A stretch of DNA of 64,000 nucleotides from Prevotella sp. (GTDB lineage Bacteria; Bacteroidota; Bacteroidia; Bacteroidales; Muribaculaceae): the NCBI GenBank assembly GCA_023666665.1, contig JAMPBN010000003.1, positions 1 through 64,000 on the forward strand, given 5' to 3'. Positions 33,610 through 43,675 of this stretch are shown here, piece by piece. Both the position numbers and the translations under genes were made by a program. The notes below the pieces were generated by a model. It did no database searches. It had not been told where the DNA came from and worked only from the letters and a program-made list of their open reading frames with translations. The stretch's first letter is position 1; each line of letters starts with the position of its first letter.

Positions 33610-34131
33610 CTATATATGGTTAAGAGATGATAGTTGCAATAAAACTTCATCAGAGGAGAGCTCGCGTTGGTATAGCAGATTGTCAACCAAGTTGCTTGCT
33701 ACTTGTCTAACTCCGGGGTGAGAAAAAAGTTGCGTGCAGTAGTTGAGAGATTTGCCATAAATGCGGCTGACTTCATCCTGCTCCAAGGAACAGAGTTCGG
33801 CACCCTCTTCGTAGAGTGCGGCACGCAGTTCTGAGTCAGATTCGCCGGAAAGATTGGCGTGTTTGCTGTTTAAGAGTTCCCGGCAGGTAACATTGGCCAC
33901 CATCATTGCAGCAGTTAGCTGAAAGCGCTTGAAGGCTTGCTCCCAAAGAGCTTTGGCTCCTACGCGAGGAGCCAAAGTGAGATAAAATTCAGTAGACATT
34001 TGCATAGCCTCGTCGGGGGCGGCATCAAGGTTGATGGATTCGAGCCATTCCTCAGCATCCCAGGCCACCAGGCTTATCGCCATTCCGGCCAGTCCGTAGG
34101 CTTTGTCTTTTTCGTCGGTATATTTAATCAT
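33610..34131 (-). CDS. conserved hypothetical cytosolic protein
   Basis: 173 residues from ATG 34131, which shares a base with the stop of the porZ-like gene (TGATG). A longer in-frame start at 34251 lies inside that gene, adds a basic tail and is rejected. Mostly helical, no export signal or membrane segment, with a conserved-looking FYLTLAPRVGAKALWEQ stretch. The family is not recognised. Coupling to the porZ-like gene suggests a linked role. Confidence 0.6.
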   Translation of the reverse strand: MIKYTDEKDKAYGLAGMAISLVAWDAEEWLESINLDAAPDEAMQMSTEFYLTLAPRVGAKALWEQAFKRFQLTAAMMVANVTCRELLNSKHANLSGESDSELRAALYEEGAELCSLEQDEVSRIYGKSLNYCTQLFSHPGVRQVASNLVDNLLYQRELSSDEVLLQLSSLNHI

Positions 34132-36500
34132 CAGTTGATAACTACAATTTTCGTTACGGCGGCTCCTGAACCGTTTTCGCCGCTTTGCGATGCAAACACG
34201 AAGTAGACTCCGCTGCGAACGCGGCGGCCCGAGGCATCGGTGCCGTCCCAAAGAGCCATACCGCCGTTAGAGGTGGTTTCGTAAAGCACATTGCCCGAAG
34301 CATCGGCAATCTTCACAAGCGAGTCGGATTTGAGTCCGCTGATGGCAATGTGGCCGGTAAAGTCGGGAGTTACCGGGTTGGGATATGCATAGACATCGTC
34401 ATAGTCGTCGGCAGCCGGCGAGGAGGTGGAGTGATAAATTGCCAAGCCATCGGCAGTGCCGACATACACGTCGTTACTGTTACGGTCAGGACAAACGGCA
34501 AATATGTCGTTTGACGGAATGTCGGAGTTGCTTACGGTCAGATGTTCAAGGATTTCAGTGCCGTCTTCGTTGACGCAGTATAGTCCTGACCCCAAGGTGC
34601 CAATCCATTTATGGTTGTTCTCATCTACAGCGATACACATTATTTCAACTTGATTCAGCAAATAATCGGCGAGATTAGTGCCGTCATTGCGGGCAACCTT
34701 AGGACGAGTAACTGCAAAACCTTCGTTAAACATCTCTCGGGAGTCTTTTACGTACATAACACCAACATCATTACCAATCCAAATCCACCCATTTTTGTCG
34801 ACAGCGAGTGCTGGATACTTCCAACCACCGAGTGAGGATCCGTCAGCGTCATATGAATTGTCATGAAAAATAGATTTACATGCAGATGTGAGCGGCTTAT
34901 TGGCCTCCGGCATTTGAATTGCAGCTAAGCCATTGTGGCCCGACAATATGGCTATGTGCTTATCTTTATCCAATATCATTCTTGAGGAGTGGTTGCCCAA
35001 GAAACCATCTACTTGATATAAACTCCAACCGGATGATTTTATTTCATTTTCCCAGGAGCCTTTTAATGCTTTAATGATCTGATATGTACTGTTTGCATTC
35101 CATTTTACCATCCACAAATTCCCATCTTCATCCACTTGAAAACTTTTCAAAGAACCACTCGTTTCCATATTTGTGTTTTCCACAGTTATCGGCACAACGA
35201 TTCCGGATTCAAGATTAACGACATTGCCCATTGTAATATGTTTACCGGTGAATATTTGATTCGGGTTTAATGGGTTTATTTCAAAAGATGCTAAAGGTTT
35301 ACTTACTAAATTAGCAGGTAAGACTTTAAAAGACTTGCCTATGGGGTCATAAATATCAGCATAGGAAGAATTTACATAAGCCAAATTGTATACCGTTTTG
35401 TTTTGGTGGATTTCTGCGGTGGAGAGGTAGAAGTCATCGGTGAGGGGGTGCTGGATGATGCGGCCGACGTTGCTGCCGGAAGTGCCTCGCGGCTTCATGC
35501 GGGCAATGGCAAATTGCTTTGCGGCAACGTCATATTTGCCATAGCCGGTGGCATCGGCGAGCCAGGGAGCCTGGCCGTTGCCGTTCCAGTCGGCAACTTT
35601 GTTGCCATTGGCGGTGGCGAGTGTCACCGCGGTATATTCGCCGTTGGAGTTCACGTAGTTGAGTGTGGTGCCGTTGGCGGTCATTGCGCCGTTGCGCGTC
35701 GGAGTCATGACATTGCTCGTTGACACTCCGGGGTGTCCGTCAAGAATGTGGAGATAATACGGCCTCTGGTTAAATGGCTGGTCTTCAAGAACCTGGTAGA
35801 CGTAGCCCCTACCGCCGTCGGTGGCGTAAATGCGGCTGTTGCCCATATAAAGCATATTCGTAATCACCTTGTTCCAGGTTGATTCAAGGGGGTAGAATGA
35901 GTTGTTGAAGTTGTGGTGGCTGCCGGCCTGCTCGCCGAAGTAGAGCTGGTTGCCGATGCGGATGAGCAGCTTCTTTTCAGATGCGGCGATATGGCTTACG
36001 TTCTTGCCCCACAACACGCTCTCGGTGATGGCACCGTGGGCCAGGTCAACGACCAGCATACCGCTTTGAAGCGCAACGAAGGCCTTGCCGTTGGCAAAGT
36101 CTACGTCGTTGATAAGCTTGCTCTCGGAGATGGCGGCATCGCGCAGATCGGGCACGCTGATAGTGCGGCCGTCGTCGTAGACAATGTCAATATTATAGTC
36201 GTCGAAAACTACGAAGAGACACTTTTCGCGCGGGTCATACCACATATTGCACACCTTGTTGCCGTTCAGGCGGTTGCCGGTGTTCATTGCGCCAATTTCG
36301 TCGGTGGTTTTGTCGTAATACGACAGCGAGCCGCCAACGGTTTGCGTTGCGCCGGTCAGCGTGTAGACGTATTCGGGCGTTTCAATCACTTTGGCCGGCG
36401 CGGAGTAACTCGGAAAGAGTTCCCATGAGCCGACAAAGTTCTGCGCCGAGGCCAACAACGTTGCCGTCACAGCAAGAAGATATATGATTAGTTTATTCAT
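34131..36500 (-). CDS. porZ: PorZ-like beta-propeller protein with C-terminal sorting domain
   Basis: 789 residues, close to the length of Porphyromonas PorZ. A signal peptide (MNKLIIYLLAVTATLLASAQ) precedes two beta-propeller regions; the second has two-component-regulator-propeller-like repeats such as GWIWIGNDVGVMY and HKWIGTLGSGLY. The last about 90 residues form a type A sorting/carbohydrate-like domain (AYPNPV, then WDGTDASGRRVRSGVYF, ending KIVVIN). PorZ is a surface part of the type IX secretion attachment complex that delivers A-LPS in Porphyromonas. Coupled to rdgB upstream. No other secretion gene is in the window. Confidence 0.78.
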   Translation of the reverse strand: MNKLIIYLLAVTATLLASAQNFVGSWELFPSYSAPAKVIETPEYVYTLTGATQTVGGSLSYYDKTTDEIGAMNTGNRLNGNKVCNMWYDPREKCLFVVFDDYNIDIVYDDGRTISVPDLRDAAISESKLINDVDFANGKAFVALQSGMLVVDLAHGAITESVLWGKNVSHIAASEKKLLIRIGNQLYFGEQAGSHHNFNNSFYPLESTWNKVITNMLYMGNSRIYATDGGRGYVYQVLEDQPFNQRPYYLHILDGHPGVSTSNVMTPTRNGAMTANGTTLNYVNSNGEYTAVTLATANGNKVADWNGNGQAPWLADATGYGKYDVAAKQFAIARMKPRGTSGSNVGRIIQHPLTDDFYLSTAEIHQNKTVYNLAYVNSSYADIYDPIGKSFKVLPANLVSKPLASFEINPLNPNQIFTGKHITMGNVVNLESGIVVPITVENTNMETSGSLKSFQVDEDGNLWMVKWNANSTYQIIKALKGSWENEIKSSGWSLYQVDGFLGNHSSRMILDKDKHIAILSGHNGLAAIQMPEANKPLTSACKSIFHDNSYDADGSSLGGWKYPALAVDKNGWIWIGNDVGVMYVKDSREMFNEGFAVTRPKVARNDGTNLADYLLNQVEIMCIAVDENNHKWIGTLGSGLYCVNEDGTEILEHLTVSNSDIPSNDIFAVCPDRNSNDVYVGTADGLAIYHSTSSPAADDYDDVYAYPNPVTPDFTGHIAISGLKSDSLVKIADASGNVLYETTSNGGMALWDGTDASGRRVRSGVYFVFASQSGENGSGAAVTKIVVIN

Positions 36501-37072
36501 TGTGTATCAATTAAGTTTAAAAATTCTTTCATTGCACGACCCCGGTGGCTTATGGCGTTTTTTTCTTCGGCCGACATTTCGGCGAAACTTCTGCCGCCGC
36601 CCTCTTTGGGGAGGAATACCGGGTCGTAGCCAAAACCCTCCGAGCCGTGAGGTTCGATGGCTATGGTGCCGTCTACCCTCCCCTCCACGAAGCTCAGCTC
36701 GCCGTTGCGGCTCAGCGCTATCACGGTGCGAAACCGCGCCGTGCGCTCCTTGCTGCCGGCCATTTCGCCGAGCAGTTTTGCCATATTGGCGGCAGAGTCG
36801 TGGCCCGGCCCGGCATAGCGCGCGGAATACACTCCCGGCGCCCCGCCGAGGGCATCAACCTCCAGGCCGGTGTCGTCGGCAAAGCAGTCAACACCGTAGC
36901 GCTCACTTATGTAGCGGGCTTTTTGTGCGGCATTTTCTTCAAGCGTCGCGCCGGTCTCGGGGATGTCGTCGTGGCAGCCGATGTCGGCCAACGAGCGAAT
37001 TTCTATCGCGTCGCCGACTATCTGCCTCACTTCCGTGAGCTTATGCTGATTATTTGTTGCAAAAACAATCAT
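36497..37072 (-). CDS. rdgB: non-canonical purine NTP pyrophosphatase (ITP/XTP)
   Basis: 191 residues. Hydrolyses dITP, XTP and related damaged nucleotides to monophosphates. Signatures: FATNNQHKLTEV at the N-terminus, ETGATLEENAAQKA, FADDTGLEVDALGG with the catalytic Asp, PGVYSARYAG, and the C-terminal SHRGRAM. It overlaps the porZ-like start by ATGA and lies downstream of leuS on the same strand. Confidence 0.95.
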   Translation of the reverse strand: MIVFATNNQHKLTEVRQIVGDAIEIRSLADIGCHDDIPETGATLEENAAQKARYISERYGVDCFADDTGLEVDALGGAPGVYSARYAGPGHDSAANMAKLLGEMAGSKERTARFRTVIALSRNGELSFVEGRVDGTIAIEPHGSEGFGYDPVFLPKEGGGRSFAEMSAEEKNAISHRGRAMKEFLNLIDTQ

Positions 37073-37141
37073 TTTGGGCGTTAGGCTTTGGAGTATTATT
37101 ATAACGCAAAGTTCTGCAATTTATTATAAACAACAATTTTC

Positions 37142-37172
37142 TTCACTCTTCACCTGCGGAGCAACGCTCCGC
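37142..37172. repeat. palindrome with 3-base loop next to a heptamer pair
   Basis: GCGGAGC (37156-37162) and GCTCCGC (37166-37172) flank AAC; immediately left are two 7-bp units CTTCACT and CTTCACC. It lies in the leuS-rdgB gap. No T-run, so not an obvious terminator. It resembles the palindrome-plus-heptamer arrangement in the topA leader. Confidence 0.55.
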
Positions 37173-37175
37173 CCC

Positions 37176-39938
37176 TTACTTTACTACAATATTCACAATC
37201 TTGCCGGGCACGAAGATGGTTTTCACCACCGTCTTGCCGTCGAGCCATTTTGCCGCGCCCTCGTGGGCCATAGCTGCGGCCAGCACGTCGTCGCCGCCCA
37301 TTCCGGCGGGAACGGTGAGGTTGAAGCGAGCTTTACCGTTGAACGACACGGGATATGTCACTTCGGCCTCCACAAGGTGCGACTCGTCGTGTTGCGGCCA
37401 GGTGGCATCACAAACTGTTGAGCCGTGACCCAGGAACGTGTGCCATAGTTCCTCGGCAATGTGGGGCGCAAACGGCGCAAGCAGGATTGCAAGCGGCTCG
37501 AGAGCCTCGCGGCTTGTACACTTCTGAGCGGTCAGCTCGTTAACGCAAATCATAAATGCCGCAACCGACGTGTTGTAGCTGAAGTGTTCAATGTCGGAGG
37601 TTACCTTTTTGATAAGCGTGTGGATGCTCTTGAGCGAAGCTGCGGAGGCCGGTTCGTCGCTTACACCGCCGGCATAGAGCTTCCAAAGTTTTTTCAGGAA
37701 GCGGTTTACGCCGTCAATGCCGTTGGTGTCCCAGGGCTTTGACTGCTCCAGCGGGCCGAGGAACATTTCGTAGAGTCGGAGCGTGTCAGCGCCGTATTTT
37801 TCTACGATGTCGTCGGGATTTACGACGTTAAACATCGACTTCGACATCTTCTCCACGGCCCAGCCGCAGACGTATTTGCCGTCTTCGAGTATGAACTCGG
37901 CGTTTTCAAACTCCGGGCGCCAGTGTTTGAACGCTTCGGTGTCAAGAATGTCGTTGCTTACGATGTTAACGTCTACGTGGATGGGCGTCACGTCATATTG
38001 GTCTTTCAGTCCGGCGCTTACGAACGTGTTGGTGTCCTTGATGCGGTAAACGAAGTTTGAGCGGCCCTGAATCATACCCTGATTGATAAGCTTGCGGAAC
38101 GGCTCGTCGCTGACTATCTTGCCGAGGTCGAAGAGGAATTTGTTCCAGAAGCGGGAGTAGATGAGGTGGCCGGTAGCGTGTTCCGTGCCACCGATATAGA
38201 GGTCTACGTCGCGCCAGTAGCCGTTTGCTTCGGTCGATACGAGCGCTTCGGAGTTGTGTGGGTCCATATAGCGCAGATAGTAGGCGCTCGAGCCGGCAAA
38301 TCCGGGCATAGTGTTCAGCTCCAGGGGGTAACCCTCCGGGGTCTGCCAGTTTTTTGCGCGGCCAAGCGGCGGCTCTCCGGCTTCGGTAGGGAGATATTGG
38401 TCTACCTCAGGCAGCTGCAGGGGCAGCTTGTCGGCCGGAAGCATATGCGGAATGCCGTCTTTGTAATACACCGGGAAAGGCTCACCCCAGTAGCGCTGGC
38501 GCGAGAATATCGCATCGCGCAGGCGGTAGTTCACTTTTACTTTGCCGATGCCCTTTTCGGATATGAATTTCTTGGTTGCGGCGATTGCGTCTTTTACCTC
38601 CATACCGTTGAGGTTCAGCTCCGGACCGGCGGAATTAATCATTTTTCCGCTCTTGGCGTCGAAGCTCTGTTCGCTGACGTCTGCGCCATCAATCAGCGGG
38701 ATAATCGGCAGATTGAACTTGCGGGCAAACGCATAGTCGCGGGAGTCGTGGGCCGGAACGGCCATAATTGCTCCGGTGCCGTAGCCGGCCAGTACGTAGT
38801 CGCTCACCCAAATGGGTATCTCCTTGCCGGTGAGCGGATTGATGGCATACGAGCCGGTAAATACGCCGGTCACTTTCTTGTCAATCATACGTTCGCGCTC
38901 GGTTTTGTGCTTTACCTCATCAAGATATGCTTCGACGGCAGCTTTCTGCTCCGGCGTGGTAACCTGCTTGACGTAAGCGCTTTCGGGCGCGAGAACCATA
39001 AACGTCACGCCGAAAATTGTGTCGGCGCGGGTGGTGAAGATTTCCAGCTCAAGGTCTGAGCCGGCAACTTTGAAGCGCATCTCCGCGCCCTCGCTGCGAC
39101 CAATCCAGTTGCGCTGAGTCTCTTTCAGCGAGTCGGTCCAGTCGAGCTTTTCGAGGCCTTGGAGCAGACGCTCGGCATAGGCGCTGACTCTCAGACACCA
39201 CTGATACATCAGCTTCTGCTCTACCGGGTAGCCGCCGCGAAGACTTACGCCCTCGCTCACCTCGTCGTTGGCCAACACCGTGCCCAGTTTAGGACACCAG
39301 TTAACCATCGTGTGGCCCAGGTAGGCTATGCGCCAGTTCATCAGCGCATCGCTCTTCTCCTTTTCGCTCATTGCGTTCCAGTGGGCGGCGGTTAAGTTCA
39401 GCTCTTTGCTTTGGGCGGTGTGGAGTCCCTCCGTACCCTTGGTTTCGAGGTGTGCTATCAGCTTCGATATGGGTTGCGCCTTGTCGGCAGCGGTGTCGTA
39501 GTAGCTGTTAAACATCTGCTGGAACGCCCATTGAGTCCATTTGTAGAACTCGGGGGCGCAGGTACGCACTTCGCGGCTCCAGTCGTAGCAGAAGCCTATC
39601 TTGTCGAGCTGCTGACGATAGCGGGCAATGTTTTGCGTGGTAGTCTTTTCGGGATGCTGACCCGTTTGAATGGCATACTGCTCTGCGGGCAGACCGTAGG
39701 CGTCGTAGCCCATCGGGTGGAGTACGTTGAAGCCCTGCAGACGTTTGTAGCGCGCATATATGTCGGAGGCGATGTAGCCTAACGGATGCCCTACGTGAAG
39801 TCCCGCCCCCGAGGGATATGGAAACATATCCAAAACGTAAAATTTCGGGCGCGAGCTGTCGATGTCTACTTTATAAATTTCGCGGTCTTGCCAGTATTGT
39901 TGCCACCGCTCTTCAATCTCTCTATGATTATATTCCAT
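37176..39938 (-). CDS. leuS: leucyl-tRNA synthetase
   Basis: 920 residues. Charges tRNA-Leu. The class I signature HIGH reads HVGHPLGY (about residue 47) and KMSKS is exact in [11 protein letters not shown] long CP1 editing insert (about 240-440) contains [19 protein letters not shown], typical of post-transfer editing. The C-terminal anticodon-binding helices are complete. A consensus promoter box lies 25 bases upstream. Single gene with its own promoter; rdgB follows after about 100 bases. Confidence 0.98.
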   Translation of the reverse strand: MEYNHREIEERWQQYWQDREIYKVDIDSSRPKFYVLDMFPYPSGAGLHVGHPLGYIASDIYARYKRLQGFNVLHPMGYDAYGLPAEQYAIQTGQHPEKTTTQNIARYRQQLDKIGFCYDWSREVRTCAPEFYKWTQWAFQQMFNSYYDTAADKAQPISKLIAHLETKGTEGLHTAQSKELNLTAAHWNAMSEKEKSDALMNWRIAYLGHTMVNWCPKLGTVLANDEVSEGVSLRGGYPVEQKLMYQWCLRVSAYAERLLQGLEKLDWTDSLKETQRNWIGRSEGAEMRFKVAGSDLELEIFTTRADTIFGVTFMVLAPESAYVKQVTTPEQKAAVEAYLDEVKHKTERERMIDKKVTGVFTGSYAINPLTGKEIPIWVSDYVLAGYGTGAIMAVPAHDSRDYAFARKFNLPIIPLIDGADVSEQSFDAKSGKMINSAGPELNLNGMEVKDAIAATKKFISEKGIGKVKVNYRLRDAIFSRQRYWGEPFPVYYKDGIPHMLPADKLPLQLPEVDQYLPTEAGEPPLGRAKNWQTPEGYPLELNTMPGFAGSSAYYLRYMDPHNSEALVSTEANGYWRDVDLYIGGTEHATGHLIYSRFWNKFLFDLGKIVSDEPFRKLINQGMIQGRSNFVYRIKDTNTFVSAGLKDQYDVTPIHVDVNIVSNDILDTEAFKHWRPEFENAEFILEDGKYVCGWAVEKMSKSMFNVVNPDDIVEKYGADTLRLYEMFLGPLEQSKPWDTNGIDGVNRFLKKLWKLYAGGVSDEPASAASLKSIHTLIKKVTSDIEHFSYNTSVAAFMICVNELTAQKCTSREALEPLAILLAPFAPHIAEELWHTFLGHGSTVCDATWPQHDESHLVEAEVTYPVSFNGKARFNLTVPAGMGGDDVLAAAMAHEGAAKWLDGKTVVKTIFVPGKIVNIVVK

Positions 39939-39963
39939 AACTTTGCGATTGGTTTAATAACCG

Positions 39964-39971
39964 CAAAGTTA
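39964..39971 (-). promoter_or_regulatory. leuS promoter -7 box
   Basis: CAAAGTTA on the plus strand gives TAACTTTG on the minus strand, 25 bases before the leuS ATG. Confidence 0.65.
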
Positions 39972-40012
39972 CGAAATTATTTTGAATTTTAATACCATCG
40001 CGTCGGCGCGTT

Positions 40013-40296
40013 TTATTCTGACGTTATCGGTTTGATATGGTCTTTCAGCAGACGCCAGCCCGGGGCGTTCTTGTAATCATCAACCGAAGCCTCGGGGACG
40101 AAAACTTCAGTTATTCCGCTATACGCTCTGTGAACTTCCCTTTTTTGGAGTTGGTAAATTTCCGGTAGGCTTGGGAGTGTCTTGTGTATCTGTGTTGTCA
40201 ACCGATGGCTCTTCGGGCTGTTTGTCGGCGCAGCCTGTAAGCAAGAGTAAAACTACCGTCAGGAGTAATAATCTGAGGGGGGTAATTTCCTGTCAT
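40013..40296 (-). pseudogene. frameshifted small lipoprotein remnant
   Basis: From ATG 40296 the frame enters a lipoprotein signal peptide only if one C is removed from a six-C run: RLLLLTVVLLLLTGCADKQ is then read, with a classic lipobox, followed by a proline-rich linker. A second shift near an A6 run is needed to enter the C-terminal frame EVFVPEASVDDYKNAPGW, which looks like the end of BspA-type leucine-rich-repeat proteins. Two frame breaks in about 280 bases suggest decay; slippage at the C6 run is a less likely alternative. Confidence 0.6.
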
Positions 40297-40309
40297 ATGG
40301 TGTGTTGCG

Positions 40310-41197
40310 TTAAACGAGCGCTTTGAGTGCTGCGGGAATGGGGGTAGTGAAGGAGAGGGCGCGGTGGGTGCGGGGGTGGACAAAGCGGATTGTCCGGGCG
40401 TGGAGACACATGCGACGGGCCGGCGAGGGGTGGCCGCCATAGCGCTTGTCGCCGCTGATGGGGGTGCCGAGCAACTTCATATGTACGCGAATCTGATTCT
40501 TACGCCCCGTGTCGAGTTCGCATTCCACTAGAGAATAGCGTCCGCGACTCGCCAGCGTGCGGTAGCGGGTAATGGCGAGTTTACCGCCTTGTGAGTCGTC
40601 GGGCAGGGAATACACCTCGTGTTTGGAGTTTTCTTGCAAGAATGAGCGCACTTCTCCATCGGTGGGGTCGGGAGTACCCTCAACCACGCAGAGATATTTG
40701 CGCTCAAGCACCATATTGTTCCAGTTGAACTGGAGTATCTCTTTGGCCTCGACGGTCTTGGCAAAGAGCATAAGCCCCGACGTGTCGCGGTCAAGTCGGT
40801 GAACGATGAAGAGTTTGTTGCCGGGATGTTCGTTTTTGAGGTAGTCGCGCAGTATGGAGTATGCCGTTTCTTGTTTGCGGTCGGTGTCGTCGGCCATACT
40901 CAGAAGTCCGTAGCCCTTGTGAACAACTATTATGTCGTCGTCTTCATAGACGATGTGCAGACGCCGATGGGTGAACTCGCGAAATTCGCGGGTCAGGTTC
41001 ACCTCTACCTTGTCGCCCGGTTGGGGGGTGAGGGTGGCTTGAGTGGTTACGTTGCCGTTGACGCGCACCTGGCGGTGGGCAAGCATCTGCTTGAGGCGCG
41101 TGCGCTTGAAGTCGGGGAGCAGGCCGGAGATTGCCGACAGCAGATTTTGATTCTCCTCGCAGACTGTAAGCGTCGCTATGCGGTCGGTGGTGTTCAT
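40310..41197 (-). CDS. RluA-family pseudouridine synthase
   Basis: 295 residues. An N-terminal S4 RNA-binding domain (about 30-75, RLKQMLAHRQVRVNG) precedes the catalytic domain with the active Asp in HRLDRDTSG (about residue 134) and the RKYLCVVEG and GRKNQIRVHM motifs. It isomerises uridines in rRNA or tRNA; the exact target cannot be told from sequence alone. It overlaps topA by ATGA, so the two are co-translated. Confidence 0.92.
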   Translation of the reverse strand: MNTTDRIATLTVCEENQNLLSAISGLLPDFKRTRLKQMLAHRQVRVNGNVTTQATLTPQPGDKVEVNLTREFREFTHRRLHIVYEDDDIIVVHKGYGLLSMADDTDRKQETAYSILRDYLKNEHPGNKLFIVHRLDRDTSGLMLFAKTVEAKEILQFNWNNMVLERKYLCVVEGTPDPTDGEVRSFLQENSKHEVYSLPDDSQGGKLAITRYRTLASRGRYSLVECELDTGRKNQIRVHMKLLGTPISGDKRYGGHPSPARRMCLHARTIRFVHPRTHRALSFTTPIPAALKALV

Positions 41198-43506
41198 TTC
41201 TTCTTGGCAGTGCGCTTGGCCTTGGGGGCGGGTTGGTTGGCAATTATTTCTTTCACCTCTTCGTAGGTCAGAGCCGAGGGGTCGGAGATGCTCCTGGGCA
41301 GCTTGTAGTTGGCTTTCTGATATACAATATATGGGCCGAAGCGACCGTTGAGCAGCTGAAGGTCAGGCTCTTCGTCAAAGGTTTTAATGAGGCGGTTGGC
41401 CTCTTCGGTGCGTTTGTTGACTATAAACTCTACGGCTTGGTCGAGGGTCACGGAGGCCGGCTCTATCCCCTTGGGTATGGAAGCGAATTTGCCGTCGTGT
41501 TTCACGTAGGGGCCGAAGCGACCAATGGCTACGCTGACGTCTTTGTCTTCAAACGTGCCTAACGTGCGCGGAAATTCAAAGAGCTTTAGAGCCTCATCGA
41601 GCGTGATTGAGCTGATAGATTGTCCTTTGAGCAGCGAGGCGAATTGGGGCTTCTCATCGCCTTCGGCATCGCCGATCTGCACCAGCGGGCCGAATCGCCC
41701 GATTTTTACACTCACCGGTTTGCCCGAGGCCGGGTCAGTGCCAAGGAGGCGTTCGCCGACTTTGTGGTCAAGACGTATGCTGAGGGCTTTTTCCACCTCG
41801 GGGTGGAAAGATGAGTAGAAGTGGCCAATTTCGTCGTGCCATTCGCTCTTTCCCTCGGCAATGTCGTCAAAGCGCTCCTCGACCTGAGCCGTGAAGTTAT
41901 AATCGAGAATGTCGGGGAAGTATTCGGCCAGGAAGTCGTTGACTACTATGCCGGTATCGGTGGGTACGAGCTTGCCTCGGTCGCCGCCGGTGGTTTCTGT
42001 TTCGGTGGAGGCTGAAATCTTGGCCGTAGAGGGGTCGAGGGTCAGCACGGTATAGTCGTTTTTTTCGCCGGGATTTTCGCCGCGAGCCACGTATTCGCGT
42101 TGCTGTATGGTGGCAATAGTCGGTGCATAGGTCGATGGGCGGCCAATGCCGAGTTCTTCCATCTTCTTCACCAATGCGGCCTCGGAGTAGCGGGCCGGGG
42201 CCGATGTGTAGCGCTCCGTGGCGGTGAGCTTGTCGACTGTAAGGGCGTCGCCGACGCCTACGTGGGGCAGGATTGCTTCGGAGCGCTCGTCGGTGTCGTC
42301 GTAAACGCGGCGGAAACCGTCAAAGGTTATTACGTCGCCCGAGGCGCTGAAGTGTGCTTCCTGACCGCTTACGGCAATGTCGATAGTGGTACGTTCCAGC
42401 TCCATATCAGCCATTTGCGAGGCTATTGCACGTTCGCGGATAAGGCGATACAGCTTTTTGGCGCGTTCATCGCCGGGAATCGTTTCCTTGTCGATATATG
42501 TCGGGCGGATGGCTTCGTGTGCTTCCTGTGCGCCTTTGGACGAGGTATGGTAATGGCGCACTTTCAGGTATTGCTTGCCATATTTTTCGGTGACGTTTTT
42601 GGATATTGCGCTGATTGCGAACTCCGAGAGGTTCAGAGAGTCGGTACGCATATATGTAATGTGTCCGGCTTCATAGAGGTCTTGGGCAATGCGCATGGTC
42701 TGCGTTACCGAGAAGCCGAGCTTGCGGGCGGCTTCCTGCTGCAGGGTAGACGTGGTAAATGGGGGCGCAGGGCTGCGCTTCACCGGCTTTTTCTCAACTT
42801 TCGAGGCCGTGAATTTTGCCGTGGAGCAACCTTTCAGAAAGGCTTCAGCAGCGGCGCGGGAGTCGAGACGGCGGCTCAGGGTGGCGCTGAGAGCCGAACC
42901 GTTGGCGGTGAGGAACGAGGCGTTGATGCGCCAGTATTCTTCGGGGGTGAACGCCTTGATTTCCTTTTCGCGGTCAACTATCAGGCGCACGGCAACGCTC
43001 TGCACGCGCCCGGCCGAGAGCGACGGCTTGATTTTGCGCCAAAGCACCGGGCTCAGCTCGAAACCGACAACGCGGTCAAGCACACGGCGCGCCTGCTGGG
43101 CGTTAACGCGGTCTATGTCAATTTCTCGAGGATTCTTTATGGCGTTGAGAATGGCAGTTTTGGTAATCTCGTGGAATACTATGCGGCGGGTCTTTTCGGG
43201 CTTGAGGCCGAGCACTTCGGCCAGGTGCCAGGCAATGGCCTCACCCTCGCGGTCTTCATCGGAAGCCAGCCATACCATATCAGCTTTTTTGGCTGCAGCC
43301 TTGAGCTGCCTGACCTGCTCTTTTTTGTCGTCGGGAATCTCATAATTGGGCGTGAAGTCACGCAGAGAGCCATCGGGTTCTTCTTTGAAACTTTTTTTTG
43401 CGAGGTCGCGAATATGTCCTTTGCTGGAAAGAACTTGATAGTCGGGGCCAAGAAATTTTTCAATGGTCTTGGCTTTTGCCGGAGATTCTACGATTACGAG
43501 ATTCAT
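41194..43506 (-). CDS. topA: DNA topoisomerase I
   Basis: 770 residues. Type IA enzyme relaxing negative supercoils. The Toprim domain opens with LVIVESPAKAKTIEKFLG and has the acidic triad in LASDEDREGEAIAWH; the catalytic Tyr is in GHITYMRTDS (about residue 283). Instead of C4 zinc fingers, the C-terminus has four repeats of the type IGRFGPYVKH (about 585-750), usual in Bacteroidetes TopA, and ends in a basic tail. The promoter box is 62 bases upstream, with a hairpin and heptamer repeats in the leader. Confidence 0.97.
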   Translation of the reverse strand: MNLVIVESPAKAKTIEKFLGPDYQVLSSKGHIRDLAKKSFKEEPDGSLRDFTPNYEIPDDKKEQVRQLKAAAKKADMVWLASDEDREGEAIAWHLAEVLGLKPEKTRRIVFHEITKTAILNAIKNPREIDIDRVNAQQARRVLDRVVGFELSPVLWRKIKPSLSAGRVQSVAVRLIVDREKEIKAFTPEEYWRINASFLTANGSALSATLSRRLDSRAAAEAFLKGCSTAKFTASKVEKKPVKRSPAPPFTTSTLQQEAARKLGFSVTQTMRIAQDLYEAGHITYMRTDSLNLSEFAISAISKNVTEKYGKQYLKVRHYHTSSKGAQEAHEAIRPTYIDKETIPGDERAKKLYRLIRERAIASQMADMELERTTIDIAVSGQEAHFSASGDVITFDGFRRVYDDTDERSEAILPHVGVGDALTVDKLTATERYTSAPARYSEAALVKKMEELGIGRPSTYAPTIATIQQREYVARGENPGEKNDYTVLTLDPSTAKISASTETETTGGDRGKLVPTDTGIVVNDFLAEYFPDILDYNFTAQVEERFDDIAEGKSEWHDEIGHFYSSFHPEVEKALSIRLDHKVGERLLGTDPASGKPVSVKIGRFGPLVQIGDAEGDEKPQFASLLKGQSISSITLDEALKLFEFPRTLGTFEDKDVSVAIGRFGPYVKHDGKFASIPKGIEPASVTLDQAVEFIVNKRTEEANRLIKTFDEEPDLQLLNGRFGPYIVYQKANYKLPRSISDPSALTYEEVKEIIANQPAPKAKRTAKKK

Positions 43507-43512
43507 TTCAAC

Positions 43513-43558
43513 TCAAGCCTTCGGCTTGAAGGTTAGGGGTTAATGGTTAGTGGTTAAC
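43513..43558. repeat. hairpin plus four heptamers in the topA leader
   Basis: TCAAGCC and GGCTTGA flank a TTC loop at 43513-43529, followed at 43531-43558 by GGTTAGG, GGTTAAT, GGTTAGT and GGTTAAC, an exact 7-bp period. All of it lies between the promoter box and the topA start, so it is transcribed as leader RNA. Confidence 0.8.
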
Positions 43559-43568
43559 TTTACGCCCG

Positions 43569-43576
43569 CAAAGATA
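43569..43576 (-). promoter_or_regulatory. topA promoter -7 box
   Basis: CAAAGATA on the plus strand gives TATCTTTG on the minus strand, 62 bases before the topA ATG. Confidence 0.6.
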
Positions 43577-43675
43577 CGAATTTTTTCCCGAAAAATTTGG
43601 AGAACGAAGTTTTTCGACTTGACTTTGTGGTCTCAAATATGTTGGCGACAATATTGTTAGTCTTCCCCCTTTTTA

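Noticed and set aside
42100-43536. 478-codon open frame antisense to topA
   Set aside because: It is the complement-frame shadow of a GC-rich coding gene; topA has complete motifs and the shadow shows no domain.
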